Assembly (NCBI RefSeq): GCF_001571305.1
Contig: NZ_BCTN01000007.1
Location: forward strand, 62,001-126,000
DNA from: Erwinia persicina NBRC 102418
GTDB lineage: Bacteria > Pseudomonadota > Gammaproteobacteria > Enterobacterales > Enterobacteriaceae
Length of the DNA stretch: 64,000 nucleotides
Direction of reading: 5' to 3'
In this document: piece after piece, positions 26,319 to 35,546 of the stretch
How positions within the stretch are numbered: the first letter of the stretch is position 1
Layout: every line of letters starts with the position of its first letter
Position numbers and translations under genes: made by a program
The notes under the pieces: generated by a model
Seen by the model: only the letters and a program-made list of their open reading frames with translations
Databases searched by the model: none
Told to the model about the DNA's origin: nothing

Positions 26319-27566
26319 TCACTCAATTATTTTAGTCGGTAATATCACTGGGCCATCCTCACCTAATGCTTTTGCATATGAGGCGCTCAATTTATCTATA
26401 TTAACCGGAAGACCCACTAAATAAGTCAATAAATCCGTCATTGTCTTTTTACCAGTTGATATCATTTTTTTCCTATCTGAGTCCCAAATAACACCTCGGT
26501 ATGGATTTGAATTAAGTTGAGTAGGTAAACATGATAATTTTAATATCGCTTCACTTAGAGAAATATCATGATGTTTTGCATACAAAATAACTACGTTTGT
26601 AAATATCAATAATCCCATAGGCCTATATAGAAGATGCCCTCCGTGTTCTCCTCTATATTTTTGAGTTACTATGGCTGGCTCCTTTGATATGAACAACTCT
26701 TTAACTTCATGGAAAACATTAGAAATAGATTCAAAATATTTCTCAGCATAGCTATAAAAGTTATCTAACTCATTATCTGATGGGCGATAAAATCGAAGCC
26801 TTACATCATTTTTATCGCCTATTTTATATTTGAATATGATTTTTAATATATCATACAAATTTGAAATGGTTGTGAGACAAACTCTATTTGTTGACGGGAT
26901 ATTTTCACTTGCATTGATTAGAATCTTAGGTGATGAGAACCAATTATTTGTTTCTATCAATCTACGTGAAATTATAGCCATTGTATCATCTTCATCCAAT
27001 GCGATAATATCACTTTTCTTTACTGGCTTTGCTGTTTTATTTAGTGTGGTAAATAATCTCCTTGTACGTTCTCTTTTTTTCTCACTATGAGCGATGAATA
27101 TAACCGGAAGTCTTTCTTCGCCAAACTTAGATTTATTAGATATAGCTTTCTTAATGCCAGCCAACCTATGTTGCCCATCAACAGCAAAAATACGTTCTTG
27201 CCCAGACAAACTTAAAAAACCTATAGTATCATTAATATCTTCATTCAGAAGCTCATTAAGATTTTCATTATTTGTGGCTTTAAAATTATTGATCTCTAAC
27301 CATTCAGGGCAACCATCATAAGTAGCTAAAACAAGAGAATTAAAAAATCTTTCTTTCGTTTTTTCAAGATACAATGCTATATGTTCAGCCCTTTGACCTT
27401 CAAGACTACGTTGAATCATCTTTGATAAAGCATTATCATTATGTATATCTTGAGCATATTCGACTCGCGCTGCCAATTCAGGAATAGGCATTAAACAAGA
27501 ATAGTATACCCAATCCCCTATAAAGCCTCTCAGTGCTGGCAGTAATAGTTTTTTTGTATTATTCAA
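26319..27566 (-). CDS. DGQHR-domain protein (DndB-like paralogue)
   Basis: A 415-residue protein with the exact DGQHR motif at residues 130-134 (IFAVDGQHRLAGI), followed by LPVIFIAHSEKKRERTRRLFTTLNKTAKPVKKSDIIALDEDD, the same arrangement as DndB. It is distinct from the DndB at 20036 and longer. The start is TTG at 27566: its TTGA overlaps the upstream stop by four bases, and AAGGAG nine bases upstream is a good ribosome-binding site. Flanked by a GIY-YIG-like nuclease and a ParB-fold protein in one operon facing dndBCDE. It may recognise phosphorothioated DNA or regulate it, by analogy with DndB; that is inference. Confidence 0.82.
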   Translation of the reverse strand: MNNTKKLLLPALRGFIGDWVYYSCLMPIPELAARVEYAQDIHNDNALSKMIQRSLEGQRAEHIALYLEKTKERFFNSLVLATYDGCPEWLEINNFKATNNENLNELLNEDINDTIGFLSLSGQERIFAVDGQHRLAGIKKAISNKSKFGEERLPVIFIAHSEKKRERTRRLFTTLNKTAKPVKKSDIIALDEDDTMAIISRRLIETNNWFSSPKILINASENIPSTNRVCLTTISNLYDILKIIFKYKIGDKNDVRLRFYRPSDNELDNFYSYAEKYFESISNVFHEVKELFISKEPAIVTQKYRGEHGGHLLYRPMGLLIFTNVVILYAKHHDISLSEAILKLSCLPTQLNSNPYRGVIWDSDRKKMISTGKKTMTDLLTYLVGLPVNIDKLSASYAKALGEDGPVILPTKIIE

Positions 27567-28069
27567 AATGCGGCTCTCCTTGCATGAGATACACTAGCTT
27601 CAAAATCTCTGTCATTAACGGGAGGTCTAATTGCAGATAAGAAAGCTGTTTCAATTTTGCTAAGACTCATCCTTTTATCCGGAATGGGTACGAAACTAAA
27701 AAAAAGATCACCTTTCCATCGTTCTAACATATTGTAAACTCTTGGCCTTTTTTGTAGCCCCAAGTATTGCCCATATCTTTTGTAAAGATTACTGCCAGAA
27801 TCATCACCAGTAATTCCCATATAGAGAATATATCCATGTTCAGGAAGTGGGGCAGGATCTAATGCTACAGTGAAAACATAGATCCCTCTTTCTTTTGGTA
27901 TTAAAGGACGATTTCCGCTTGTAAATCTAAAGCGGGTCCATGTCATAGGACAAGTTGCTTGAAATTCTCGCCATTTCATTAAATCTAAATATACCGACCA
28001 AAGATTAGCTTTGTGATGGTCTGTATTGGCAAGAAGATCATTATAACTATGTTTATTTATACTCACCAT
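27563..28069 (-). CDS. GIY-YIG nuclease-like protein
   Basis: A 168-residue protein, first gene of the three-gene operon. It has GIY at residues 62-64 (RGIYVFTV), YMG at 83-85 in place of YIG (ILYMGITG), Arg98 in LYKRYGQYL, Glu140 in SKIETAFLSAI and a PPVN near 150-152. These are the catalytic Tyr, Tyr, Arg, Glu and Asn positions of GIY-YIG endonucleases, so it is probably an active nuclease. The ATG is preceded by GGAAGG. Its stop overlaps the next gene by four bases. AT-rich. A nuclease beside phosphorothioation genes that lack dndFGH could be the cutting arm of a restriction system. Confidence 0.75.
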   Translation of the reverse strand: MVSINKHSYNDLLANTDHHKANLWSVYLDLMKWREFQATCPMTWTRFRFTSGNRPLIPKERGIYVFTVALDPAPLPEHGYILYMGITGDDSGSNLYKRYGQYLGLQKRPRVYNMLERWKGDLFFSFVPIPDKRMSLSKIETAFLSAIRPPVNDRDFEASVSHARRAAF

Positions 28070-28671
28070 TTTTCCTTCCGAAATATGCCATCAAGACTTT
28101 AATATAAAGAATTAATAATTAAACGAAACTGGCCTCCCACATAAACTCAAAACCATTTCGGAGCGGGATAGTTCGAAAGCTAATTATATGCTTTTCACTA
28201 AAAATACCTTGGTGCCTGAAGATCGACCTTCATCCTTGTATTGGTACGCTACCGCCCTCAGGTATAGTACCTGCCTTACATATTGCTCATTATGTACAAC
28301 ACACTGAAAATGTTCAAGGATAGGTATTCATTTCAACTTTGCCAAACTAACTGAAGCCAACACCATTATCTTTAAAGAGGAAATATCCAGTACTTTAGTA
28401 GGGGAGAGCTAACTGGCGAACCATTGCAGTTAGCTTTTCTTTGACATCTTGTAGGTAGAAAGCTTAAAGGAATTGCTAAATCACGATCACATATTTAGCT
28501 GACCTGTTCCCCATTCACACACATTGCATTTATGTAATGCTTAACCCATCTAGGTTATCGCACCGGCCTTATAGTTAGCCTATTACTGAAGGTACTCTTA
28601 GGCCTAGAGCAGGATCTTTGCTCAACTTTATTCATAAGATGCAGCTCGTAGCATCATTTCGTTGAAGACAT
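28070..28671. other. Intergenic between integrase and the GIY-YIG operon
   Basis: About 600 bases without a recognisable gene on either strand. The portion next to 28070 is AT-rich and must hold the promoter of the leftward GIY-YIG operon. A hairpin at 28407-28435 is listed separately. I saw no copy of the tRNA-Leu 3' end here. Confidence 0.5.
28407..28435 (+). terminator. Possible terminator hairpin
   Basis: A perfect 9-bp stem (AGCTAACTG with CAGTTAGCT) with an 11-base loop, followed by TTTTCTTT on the plus strand. No plus-strand gene lies just upstream, so it may belong to a lost gene or an unrecognised small RNA. Confidence 0.4.
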
Positions 28672-29922
28672 CTAATTCTTCCCAAAATCAAACGGACTAA
28701 CCCCCTTCTCCCGATTCGCATCCAGAAAATCAGCCCACCATTGCAACATCAGCCTACGCTCATCCAGATGCTCCGCCTTATGAATGTAAGACGCACGCAC
28801 AGAGTTCCGCTCTTGATGACTCATCTGCCGCTCAACCGCATCCTTCGACCATATCCCCGACTCAATCAACGAACTACATGCCATGGTTCTAAAACCATGT
28901 CCGCAAACTTCTACTTTCGTATCATAGCCCATCACCCGGAGTGCATTGTTGACCGTGTTTTCACTCATCGGTTTACGCGGGTCATGATCGCCAACGAAAA
29001 TTAAATCGCGATTACCATTTAGGCGTTTTATTTTCTCAAGGACTGCAAGGGCCTGACGAGATAACGGTACCAGATGCGGCCTTCGCATCTTAGATCCACG
29101 GTGAGAATGCTTAACACCTTCCAATGGTTCGCGATCTGCCGGTATCGTCCACATGGCTGTCTCGAAGTCGATTTCTGACCAACGGGCGAAACGCAGTTCA
29201 CTTGAACGGATAAAGACCAGCAGCGTCATTTCTATAGCAAAACGAGTGAGCGGTCGGCCGGTGTAGGTGTCGATACGGTGAAGTAGTTCAGGAGTACGGC
29301 TAAGTTCTAAGGCGGGGCGATGTTGCCGTTTTGCTGTAGCGACGGCTCCAGCCATTTCCTGCGCTGGGTTGTAGTCGGTCAAACCACTTTGTACGGCATA
29401 GCGCATGATTGCGGTGGTGCGCTGCTGAAGACGTGAAGCAACTTCAAGACGACCTGACTTCTCTACTGCTTTGATAGGTGCCAGCAAATCGCGAGTTTTA
29501 AGTTCGGTGATATTGTGTTTGCCAATGGCCGGGAAAAGAAAGTCTTCCAAGGTTTTCAAAACTCGGGAGCTATGATCTTTTGACCACTTTTTATTAGTCG
29601 CATGCCATTCTCTGGCAACCACTTCAAAGGTGAAGACTTCTTTAGCCAACTCTTCTTTTACTGCTCGCTTTTGTTCACGAGGATCGATGCCTGCCGCAAC
29701 CAGTTTTCTGGCAGCTTCTCGTTTATGCCTGGCATCAGCCAAAGATGTCTCTGGGTAAACACCAAAGGCCATCAGGTGCTGCTTACCGCCGAAGCGAAAG
29801 CGAAAACGCCAGTATTTGGAACCGTTAGGGTGTATCAACAAAAACATGCCATCGCCGTCTACTAGCGAGTATTCCTTTGCTTCAGGTTTTGCCGAGCGCA
29901 CCTTGGTATCAGTCAGGGCCAT
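28672..29922 (-). CDS. Tyrosine recombinase integrase, P4/CP4-57 type
   Basis: A 416-residue phage-type integrase. The N-terminal DUF4102 arm-binding domain (MALTDTKVRSAKPEAKEYSL, then GGKQHLMAFGVYPETSLADARHKREAARKLV) is followed by the core-binding SAM-like domain and the catalytic domain. The first catalytic Arg lies in FIRSSELRFARW, the HxxR in HGFRTMACSSL and the Tyr in RASYIHKAEH. It integrates islands at tRNA 3' ends, here tRNA-Leu(CAA), whose CCA end is 200 bases away. The gene appears intact. It probably brought in the satellite and defence genes to its left. Confidence 0.93.
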   Translation of the reverse strand: MALTDTKVRSAKPEAKEYSLVDGDGMFLLIHPNGSKYWRFRFRFGGKQHLMAFGVYPETSLADARHKREAARKLVAAGIDPREQKRAVKEELAKEVFTFEVVAREWHATNKKWSKDHSSRVLKTLEDFLFPAIGKHNITELKTRDLLAPIKAVEKSGRLEVASRLQQRTTAIMRYAVQSGLTDYNPAQEMAGAVATAKRQHRPALELSRTPELLHRIDTYTGRPLTRFAIEMTLLVFIRSSELRFARWSEIDFETAMWTIPADREPLEGVKHSHRGSKMRRPHLVPLSRQALAVLEKIKRLNGNRDLIFVGDHDPRKPMSENTVNNALRVMGYDTKVEVCGHGFRTMACSSLIESGIWSKDAVERQMSHQERNSVRASYIHKAEHLDERRLMLQWWADFLDANREKGVSPFDFGKN

Positions 29923-30083
29923 GATGGTATTCCTTCCATATGCTGCCGTGAGTATATAAGCGTTATCGAACCAGCATATATACTCAGTTCTATACTCACA
30001 AGCATGTTGATGTGGGGTAACTCAGATTGACGTCGGTTGACTGAAAAGCGGGGCAAAGCCTTGCGGGGACTGGATTTTAGACA

Positions 30084-30108
30084 TAAAAAAAGACCTCCGT
30101 TGAGGTCT
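30084..30108 (-). terminator. Terminator of tRNA-Leu
   Basis: On the minus strand, a 7-bp stem (AGACCTC with GAGGTCT) followed by seven T residues, 13 bases beyond the tRNA 3' end. It separates tRNA transcription from the integrase. Confidence 0.8.
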
Positions 30109-30121
30109 ATTTACATACTGT

Positions 30122-30206
30122 TGGTGCCGAAGGCCGGAATCGAACCGGCACATCTTTCGATGGTTGATTTTGAATCAACTGCGTCTACCGATTTCGCCAC
30201 TTCGGC
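30122..30206 (-). tRNA. leuX: tRNA-Leu (anticodon CAA)
   Basis: An 85-base class II tRNA gene with encoded CCA. The acceptor stem pairs GCCGAAG with CTTCGGC, the anticodon stem GTTGA/TCAAC encloses loop TTCAAAA giving anticodon CAA, and the T-arm is CCGGTTCGATTCCGG. This is leuX, a classic integration site for islands in enterobacteria. Its 3' end faces the P4-type integrase, so it forms the right attachment site of the island. I did not find a second copy of its 3' end in the window. Confidence 0.96.
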
Positions 30207-30562
30207 ACTGAAGGGTATGCGGAAAACGTTGTGGATTATACCGTTACCCTCTGCATACGCAACCCCCTTGCGCATGTGGTGTGTCTGAATGCTGAAAAAA
30301 CACCCGCGTGGCGTGTCGGGTGCCCGCAAAGAGTGTCGCTCCTGCGGGTCGTGCTGGCGCCATGCCGGGGTGGGAGGGGTGCTTCACCTGTTCCCCGTTC
30401 GGCAAATTTTCTGCCTGGGCAGATAATTCTCAATCCTTGCACCATAATGGCTATGTGACGCCGCGTGGGGGAACTCCCCCGCTATCTGGCAGTCGGAACG
30501 TACAGATCCGTCGCGCTGCCGGGCAGGCGGCGTGCGTCACGTCACACTGAATGGGTATATCA
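30207..30562. other. Intergenic between leuX and yjjA
   Basis: Contains the leuX promoter (leftward, just right of 30206) and the region upstream of yjjA. GC-rich, with no gene recognised and no clear promoter consensus that I would defend. Confidence 0.45.
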
Positions 30563-31078
30563 ATGAAAGCAGCAATGAAATGGGTTCTGGCTTGTTCTGT
30601 TACTACCGCGCTGTTCAGCGCCACAGCAGGTGCGGCCAGCTGGCAGGATCAGCTTAACTCTGCCGCCAGCGCGCTGGGTCAGAACGGCAGCAGCACCACC
30701 AATACCTCCGGCGCTAACGCCGCGCCAGCCGGGAACTCGCTGGGTGCACTTACCGGCCTGCTGAACGGCGGCAGCCAGTCCCTCAGCGCCGGTACCATGA
30801 CCAATGCGGCGGGCGTGCTGCAGTACTGCGTGCAGAACAATATTGTCGATAATAATGTCTCTTCAGTGAAGGAGCAGCTGCTCGGCAAGCTGGGGCTGCA
30901 AGATACGCAGAAACAGCAGGAAACCACCGATTATAAGCAGGGCCTGATGGGTCTGCTGAATACCGGCAACAATCAGCAGGTGAACCTGAAAGCGCTGGGT
31001 GATACCCCGATGGGCAAAAAGGTGAAAACCAAAGCCTGCGACCTGGTGCTGAAGCAGGGTAAACAGTTTATCTCGTAA
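30563..31078 (+). CDS. yjjA: DUF2501 secreted protein YjjA
   Basis: About 171 residues, with a signal peptide ending ATAGAASWQ. The mature part begins SWQDQLNSAASALGQ, has a Ser/Asn/Gly-rich stretch, then the conserved LTGLLNGG, MTNAAGVLQYCVQNN, LLGKLGLQ and the C-terminal KVKTKACDLVLKQGKQFIS. This matches E. coli YjjA, a periplasmic protein of unknown function. The open frame has an ATG at 30551 too; 30563 places the start immediately before the signal peptide as in E. coli. It is the first core gene right of the tRNA and is followed by two terminators. Confidence 0.88.
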   Translation: MKAAMKWVLACSVTTALFSATAGAASWQDQLNSAASALGQNGSSTTNTSGANAAPAGNSLGALTGLLNGGSQSLSAGTMTNAAGVLQYCVQNNIVDNNVSSVKEQLLGKLGLQDTQKQQETTDYKQGLMGLLNTGNNQQVNLKALGDTPMGKKVKTKACDLVLKQGKQFIS

Positions 31079-31088
31079 CGTCTCTCTA

Positions 31089-31118
31089 AAGGCGGTCAGG
31101 CTGTCCCCTTACCGCCTT
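31089..31118 (+). terminator. Terminator after yjjA
   Basis: Stem AAGGCGGT (31089-31096) with ACCGCCTT (31111-31118) followed by CTTCCCC; a modest T-run, 11 bases after the stop. Confidence 0.55.
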
Positions 31119-31126
31119 CTTCCCCT

Positions 31127-31151
31127 GGCCACCGCTGTGTGGCCTTTTTTT
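31127..31151 (+). terminator. Second terminator after yjjA
   Basis: Stem GGCCAC with GTGGCC (31127-31132, 31139-31144) followed by TTTTTTTATT, a standard intrinsic terminator. Confidence 0.75.
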
Positions 31152-31238
31152 ATTGCCGCCCCCCGTTCTTCATTCTTTCTGCACAGTGTTTGCTTATGGT
31201 GAGGTTCTGCCGCTCCGGCTTGCCTACGGGAAAATACG

Positions 31239-31655
31239 ATGAAATTCCGGGTACTCACCGCGTTATCCGCTATCCTGCTGACCGGCGTCTCTGCCAGCGC
31301 CCAGGCGGACAGCTGCCGTAAAAATATATTTGATGGCTATGACTGCACCTATGATAACGGCACCACCTCCACCAGCCGCGCCAACATCTTTAACGGGCAG
31401 GATGTGACCTACAGCGACGGGCGCACCTCGTCCAGCCGGGCCAATATTTTTGGCGGCCAGGACACGCGCAACAGTGATGGTTCAACCTCGACCAGTCGTG
31501 AAAACATCTTTAAGGGCCAGGACACAAGCTACAGCGACGGACGTTCGTCAAGCAGCCGGGAGAACATCTTCAAAGGCCAGGATACGCACTACAGTGACGG
31601 CACGACCTCAACCAGCCGTGCCAATATTTTTGAGGGTCAGGACACCCAACACTAA
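31239..31655 (+). CDS. Secreted protein of 20-residue tandem repeats
   Basis: A 138-residue protein with a clear signal peptide (cleavage after ASAQA). The mature part consists of five full 20-residue repeats plus half a sixth, with consensus NIFxGQDTxYSDGxTSxSRA/E. The ends of successive units alternate between TSTSR and SSSSR, so the higher-order period is about 40 residues. The first unit carries a Cys in DGYDCTYDNG, pairing with the Cys of DSCRKN. The Asp-rich YSDG turns could bind calcium or form a beta-solenoid. No family recognised with certainty. It stands alone, between yjjA and a convergent dehydrogenase gene. Confidence 0.75.
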   Translation: MKFRVLTALSAILLTGVSASAQADSCRKNIFDGYDCTYDNGTTSTSRANIFNGQDVTYSDGRTSSSRANIFGGQDTRNSDGSTSTSRENIFKGQDTSYSDGRSSSSRENIFKGQDTHYSDGTTSTSRANIFEGQDTQH

Positions 31656-31691
31656 GCGTCGGGCAGCCTGTTTATGGATGCTGACCGGAAC

Positions 31692-32471
31692 TCAACGGTA
31701 GACCAGCCCACCGTCAATCAGCGGTGCCTGGCCCGTCATATAGTCGGCGTCCGGTCCGGCAAGGAAGGAGACGAACGCCGCCACGTCATCCGGGGTCTCG
31801 GCGCGCCCCAGGGCAATGCCGGAGACGTACTTCTCATAGGTTGCGCCCGGCGCTGCGCCCGTCTCTTCCGCCATACGTTTATCAATCTCCAGCCACATAT
31901 CGGTACCCACCACGCCGGGGCAGTAAGCATTCACCGTGATGCCGAACGCGGCCAGCTCTTTTGCTGCCGCCTGGGTCAGCGCACGCACGCTGAATTTGGT
32001 GGCGGAATAGATCCCCAGCAGCGCAAAGCCTTCGTGCCCGGCAATCGACGAGGCATTGATAATTTTGCCCTTCTGCTGACGCGCCTTAAATTTACTGGCC
32101 GCCGCCTGAATGCCCCACAGCACGCCCTGCACGTTGATCTGGAAAATTTTTTCCACTTCCTCGCGGGTGACCGACAGCAGGTTTTTGGTCTGGCTGATAC
32201 CGGCGTTGTTGACCATCACGTCAAAACCGCCAAGCTGCTTTTCTGCCTGCTCAACGGCAGCAAATACCTGCTCACGCTGGCTGACATCAGCGTTGATAAA
32301 TATGGCGCGGCGGCCAAGGGCGATAATCTCTTCCGCTACCTGCCGGATTTTATCGTCATTAACATCCACCAGCGCAATATTGGCACCATCGCGCGCCAGT
32401 CTTAATGCAATACCGCGTCCAATTCCCTGGCCCGCCCCGGTGACCAGCGCCACTTTTCCATGAATCGACAT
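31692..32471 (-). CDS. budC: Acetoin reductase / meso-2,3-butanediol dehydrogenase (BudC-like)
   Basis: About 259 residues, an SDR with TGAGQGIGRGIALRLARDG at the cofactor site, NNAGISQTK, SSIAGHEG and YSATKFSVRALTQAAAKELA (catalytic Tyr and Lys), and the C-terminal GRAETPDDVAAFVSFLAGPDADYMTGQ. These blocks match (S)-acetoin-forming diacetyl reductases/BudC, which interconvert diacetyl, acetoin and 2,3-butanediol with NADH. An upstream ATG exists at 32510, but the family start is MSIHGKVAL at 32471. It stands alone here, away from budAB, so a role outside butanediol fermentation is possible. Confidence 0.85.
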   Translation of the reverse strand: MSIHGKVALVTGAGQGIGRGIALRLARDGANIALVDVNDDKIRQVAEEIIALGRRAIFINADVSQREQVFAAVEQAEKQLGGFDVMVNNAGISQTKNLLSVTREEVEKIFQINVQGVLWGIQAAASKFKARQQKGKIINASSIAGHEGFALLGIYSATKFSVRALTQAAAKELAAFGITVNAYCPGVVGTDMWLEIDKRMAEETGAAPGATYEKYVSGIALGRAETPDDVAAFVSFLAGPDADYMTGQAPLIDGGLVYR

Positions 32472-32671
32472 CGTGTTACCTCGCTGAAATGAGAAATCCG
32501 CTTTCAGCATGCGTCCGTTTTTTGCAGGAAAACTGACTCTTTCGTGCCTTTCAATGTATTACTATTGATTGCAATGACTTCAGGCATGATTGTCGCTGAT
32601 CCGCGTGCACAGGCTGCCTGCTATGCTTACTAACCTATTTTCCCGCTTCACAACCAAAGGGATACTGGATG

Positions 32672-34174
32672 ATGACCGAGCCGCTGCTGATCGCTCAGAC
32701 CACTGAACACCAACTGCACCTGCTGCCCGCCATGGCCAACCGTCACGGGCTGATCACCGGGGCCACCGGCACCGGCAAGACCGTTACGCTGCAAAAGCTG
32801 GCGGAAAGCTTCTCCAATATCGGCGTGCCGGTGTTTATGGCCGATGTGAAAGGCGATCTGACCGGGATCGCCAAAGCCGGGGCGGAGTCAGAGAAGTTAC
32901 TCGCGCGGCTGGCGAAAATTGGCGTGACGGACTGGTCACCGCAGGGCAATCCGGTGGCGCTGTGGGATATCTTCGGCGAACGCGGCCACCCGGTGCGCGC
33001 CACGGTGTCCGACCTCGGGCCCCTGCTGCTGGCCCGCCTGCTGAATCTGAACGACGTACAGAGCGGCGTGTTGCAGATTATCTTCCGCGTAGCGGACGAC
33101 CAGGGCCTGCTGCTGCTCGACTTTAAGGATCTGCGCGCCGCCACGCAGTATATCGGCGAGAATGCCAAAGCGTTCCAGACCCAGTACGGCAACATCAACA
33201 GCGCCTCGGTGGGTGCCATCCAGCGCGGGCTGCTGTCGCTGGAACAGCAGGGAGCGGAGTACTTCTTCGGTGAGCCGATGCTGGATATCCAGGACTGGAT
33301 GCGCACCGATGAAAACGGCAAAGGGGTGATCAATATCCTGGCCTCGGAGAAGCTGTACCAGATGCCGAAGCTGTACGCCACCAGCCTGCTGTGGCTGCTG
33401 TCCGAACTGTACGAGCAGCTGCCGGAGGCGGGCGACCTGGATAAGCCTAAGCTGGTGTTCTTCTTTGATGAGGCGCATCTGCTGTTTGACGATGCCCCGG
33501 CGGTGCTGCTGGATAAGATCGAGCAGGTGATCCGCCTGATCCGCTCCAAAGGTGTCGGCGTGTGGTTTGTCTCACAGAACCCGTCGGACGTACCGGATGC
33601 GGTGCTGGGCCAGCTGGGCAACCGCGTGCAGCACGCCCTGCGCGCCTTTACCCCGAAAGACCAGAAGGCCGTCAAAGTGGCGGCGCAGACCATGCGTGCC
33701 AATCCGGCGTTCGACACGGTGGCGGCCATTCAGGAGCTGGGCACCGGCGAAGCGCTGATCTCCTTCCTCGATGCTAAAGGCAGCCCGTCAGTGGTACAGC
33801 GTGCGATGGTGATTGCACCCGGCTCACGCATGGGCCCGGTGACTGACGATGAGCGTAACGGCCTGATCAACCACTCCGCGCTTTCCGGTAAGTATGAAGA
33901 AACCATTGACCGCGAATCCGCTTACGAACGGCTGCAGAAAGGCATGCAGGAAGCCACCGACAACAGCAGCGCGCCACCGGCCAGAGGCGAAAGCGTGGCG
34001 GTGGATAACGGCATTCTTGGCGGGCTGAAGGATATTCTGTTCGGCAGCACCGGGCCACGCGGCGGTAAGCACGACGGCATGGTCCAGAGCGTGGCCAAAA
34101 GCGCCGCACGGCAGATCACCAATCAAATCATTCGCGGCGTGTTAGGCAGCATTATGGGCGGAAGGAAAAAATAG
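32672..34174 (+). CDS. yjgR: DUF853 HerA-like NTPase YjgR
   Basis: About 500 residues of the DUF853 helicase HerA-like family. The Walker [13 protein letters not shown] sits near residue 30, with [19 protein letters not shown] after it. Walker B is [16 protein letters not shown] near 268, and [22 protein letters not shown] acts as a sensor-like block. The tail ends in a Gly/Lys-rich helix (GSIMGGRKK). The cellular function of YjgR is not established. Two ATGs abut (32669 and 32672); homology does not decide firmly. It is followed seven bases later by yjiN. Confidence 0.92.
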   Translation: MTEPLLIAQTTEHQLHLLPAMANRHGLITGATGTGKTVTLQKLAESFSNIGVPVFMADVKGDLTGIAKAGAESEKLLARLAKIGVTDWSPQGNPVALWDIFGERGHPVRATVSDLGPLLLARLLNLNDVQSGVLQIIFRVADDQGLLLLDFKDLRAATQYIGENAKAFQTQYGNINSASVGAIQRGLLSLEQQGAEYFFGEPMLDIQDWMRTDENGKGVINILASEKLYQMPKLYATSLLWLLSELYEQLPEAGDLDKPKLVFFFDEAHLLFDDAPAVLLDKIEQVIRLIRSKGVGVWFVSQNPSDVPDAVLGQLGNRVQHALRAFTPKDQKAVKVAAQTMRANPAFDTVAAIQELGTGEALISFLDAKGSPSVVQRAMVIAPGSRMGPVTDDERNGLINHSALSGKYEETIDRESAYERLQKGMQEATDNSSAPPARGESVAVDNGILGGLKDILFGSTGPRGGKHDGMVQSVAKSAARQITNQIIRGVLGSIMGGRKK

Positions 34175-34181
34175 GACGCTT

Positions 34182-35459
34182 ATGGATAAGGAACGTGAGT
34201 TAATCCGGGCGAAGCGCCTGCCGTTACTGTTACTGGCGGCGGCGGCACTGCTGTTTGTCGCCACTATTCTCTGGCCGCTGTACTGGCCACCTAATCCGTG
34301 GATCGCCGGACTGAAGGCGGTGGCGGAAGCCTCCATGGTCGGGGCGCTGGCCGACTGGTTTGCCGTCAGCGCGCTGTTCCGTCGCGTCCCCATTCCGCTG
34401 GCGGGGCGTCATACGGCGATTATCCCGCGCAACAAGGACCGCATCGCCGACAACCTGGCCCTGTTCGTGCAGGACAAGTTCCTCAATACGGACTCCCTGC
34501 TGGCGCTGATCCGCCGCCATAATCCGGCGCAGATTATCGCCAACTGGCTCAGTCACCCTGATAATGCCGCCCGCCTCAGCGGGATGGTGCTGAAAACGGT
34601 GCGTGGCTTCCTCGACCTGGCCGACGACCAGCGCATTCAGGGGTTTATGCGCCGTGCCATTCACAAGGCCATCGATAAGGTCGATCTCAGCCAGTCGACG
34701 GCGATGATCCTGGAAAGCCTGACTAAAAATAACCGTCATCAGCAGCTGCTGGACGACGCGCTGGCGCAGATCCTGCAGCTGGTGAATAAACCCACCACTC
34801 ACGAGTTTATCGCCCATCAGGTGGTGAGCTGGCTGAAGCGCGAGCATCCGATGAAAGAGAAGATGCTGCCCAGCGAGTGGCTGGGGGAAAAGAGCGCCGA
34901 CCTGGCGGCCAGCGCGGTGCAGTCGATCCTCACCGAGATAGAGCATGATGGATCCCACCAGCTGCGCCAGGGCTTTAACCGCGCCGTGCAGCGGCTGATC
35001 GCCCGTCTGCGTACTGACCCGGAGATGGCGGTGAAAGCGGAGGAGATCAAGGCGTACCTTAAGCAGGACGAGGCGCTGAACCGTTATATCGGCCAGCTGT
35101 GGCACGACCTCAGAACCTGGCTGAAGGAGGATCTGGAACGCCCCGACTCGGTGCTGCACGCCCGGGTCAGCGCCGCCGGGCAGTGGTTTGGCGAAACCCT
35201 GATGCAGGACGAACCGCTGCGCAACTCACTCAATCAGCATATGGAAGAGGCCGCCAGCAGTGTTGCTCCGGAGTTCTCGGCGTTTCTCAGCCGTCATATC
35301 AGCGATACGGTAAAAAGCTGGGATGCGAAAGATATGTCGCATCAGGTGGAGCTGAATATCGGCAAGGATTTACAGCGCATCCGTATTAACGGCACGCTGG
35401 TCGGTGGGGTGATTGGGTTGATTCTGTATCTGCTGTCGCTGGTGCCGCAGCTGCTGTAG
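34182..35459 (+). CDS. yjiN: DUF445 inner-membrane protein YjiN
   Basis: A 425-residue protein matching E. coli YjiN (DUF445). A membrane segment lies near residues 14-34, then the family block [20 protein letters not shown] with [22 protein letters not shown]. The middle is long and helical, and a second membrane segment closes the protein ([17 protein letters not shown]). Topology suggests both ends in the membrane with a large domain on one side. Function unknown. The gene starts just after yjgR and probably shares its transcript. Confidence 0.92.
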   Translation: MDKERELIRAKRLPLLLLAAAALLFVATILWPLYWPPNPWIAGLKAVAEASMVGALADWFAVSALFRRVPIPLAGRHTAIIPRNKDRIADNLALFVQDKFLNTDSLLALIRRHNPAQIIANWLSHPDNAARLSGMVLKTVRGFLDLADDQRIQGFMRRAIHKAIDKVDLSQSTAMILESLTKNNRHQQLLDDALAQILQLVNKPTTHEFIAHQVVSWLKREHPMKEKMLPSEWLGEKSADLAASAVQSILTEIEHDGSHQLRQGFNRAVQRLIARLRTDPEMAVKAEEIKAYLKQDEALNRYIGQLWHDLRTWLKEDLERPDSVLHARVSAAGQWFGETLMQDEPLRNSLNQHMEEAASSVAPEFSAFLSRHISDTVKSWDAKDMSHQVELNIGKDLQRIRINGTLVGGVIGLILYLLSLVPQLL

Positions 35460-35493
35460 AGGGAGCCCTGACGGCCAGAGCCAGAGGAACGCT

Positions 35494-35524
35494 ACGGGCG
35501 GACCGAAACAAAAGGCCCGCCCGT
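35494..35524. terminator. Hairpin between convergent yjiN and lptG
   Basis: Stem ACGGGCGG (35494-35501) with CCGCCCGT (35517-35524). No T-run; position between convergent genes suggests a terminator. Confidence 0.45.
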
Positions 35525-35546
35525 GCGATAAAGCGTCGCGTCCTGA

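Noticed and set aside
31300-31655. Regular 60-bp repeats that could suggest a CRISPR array
   Set aside because: Repeats are contiguous without spacers and keep a single reading frame with a signal peptide, so they are protein repeats.
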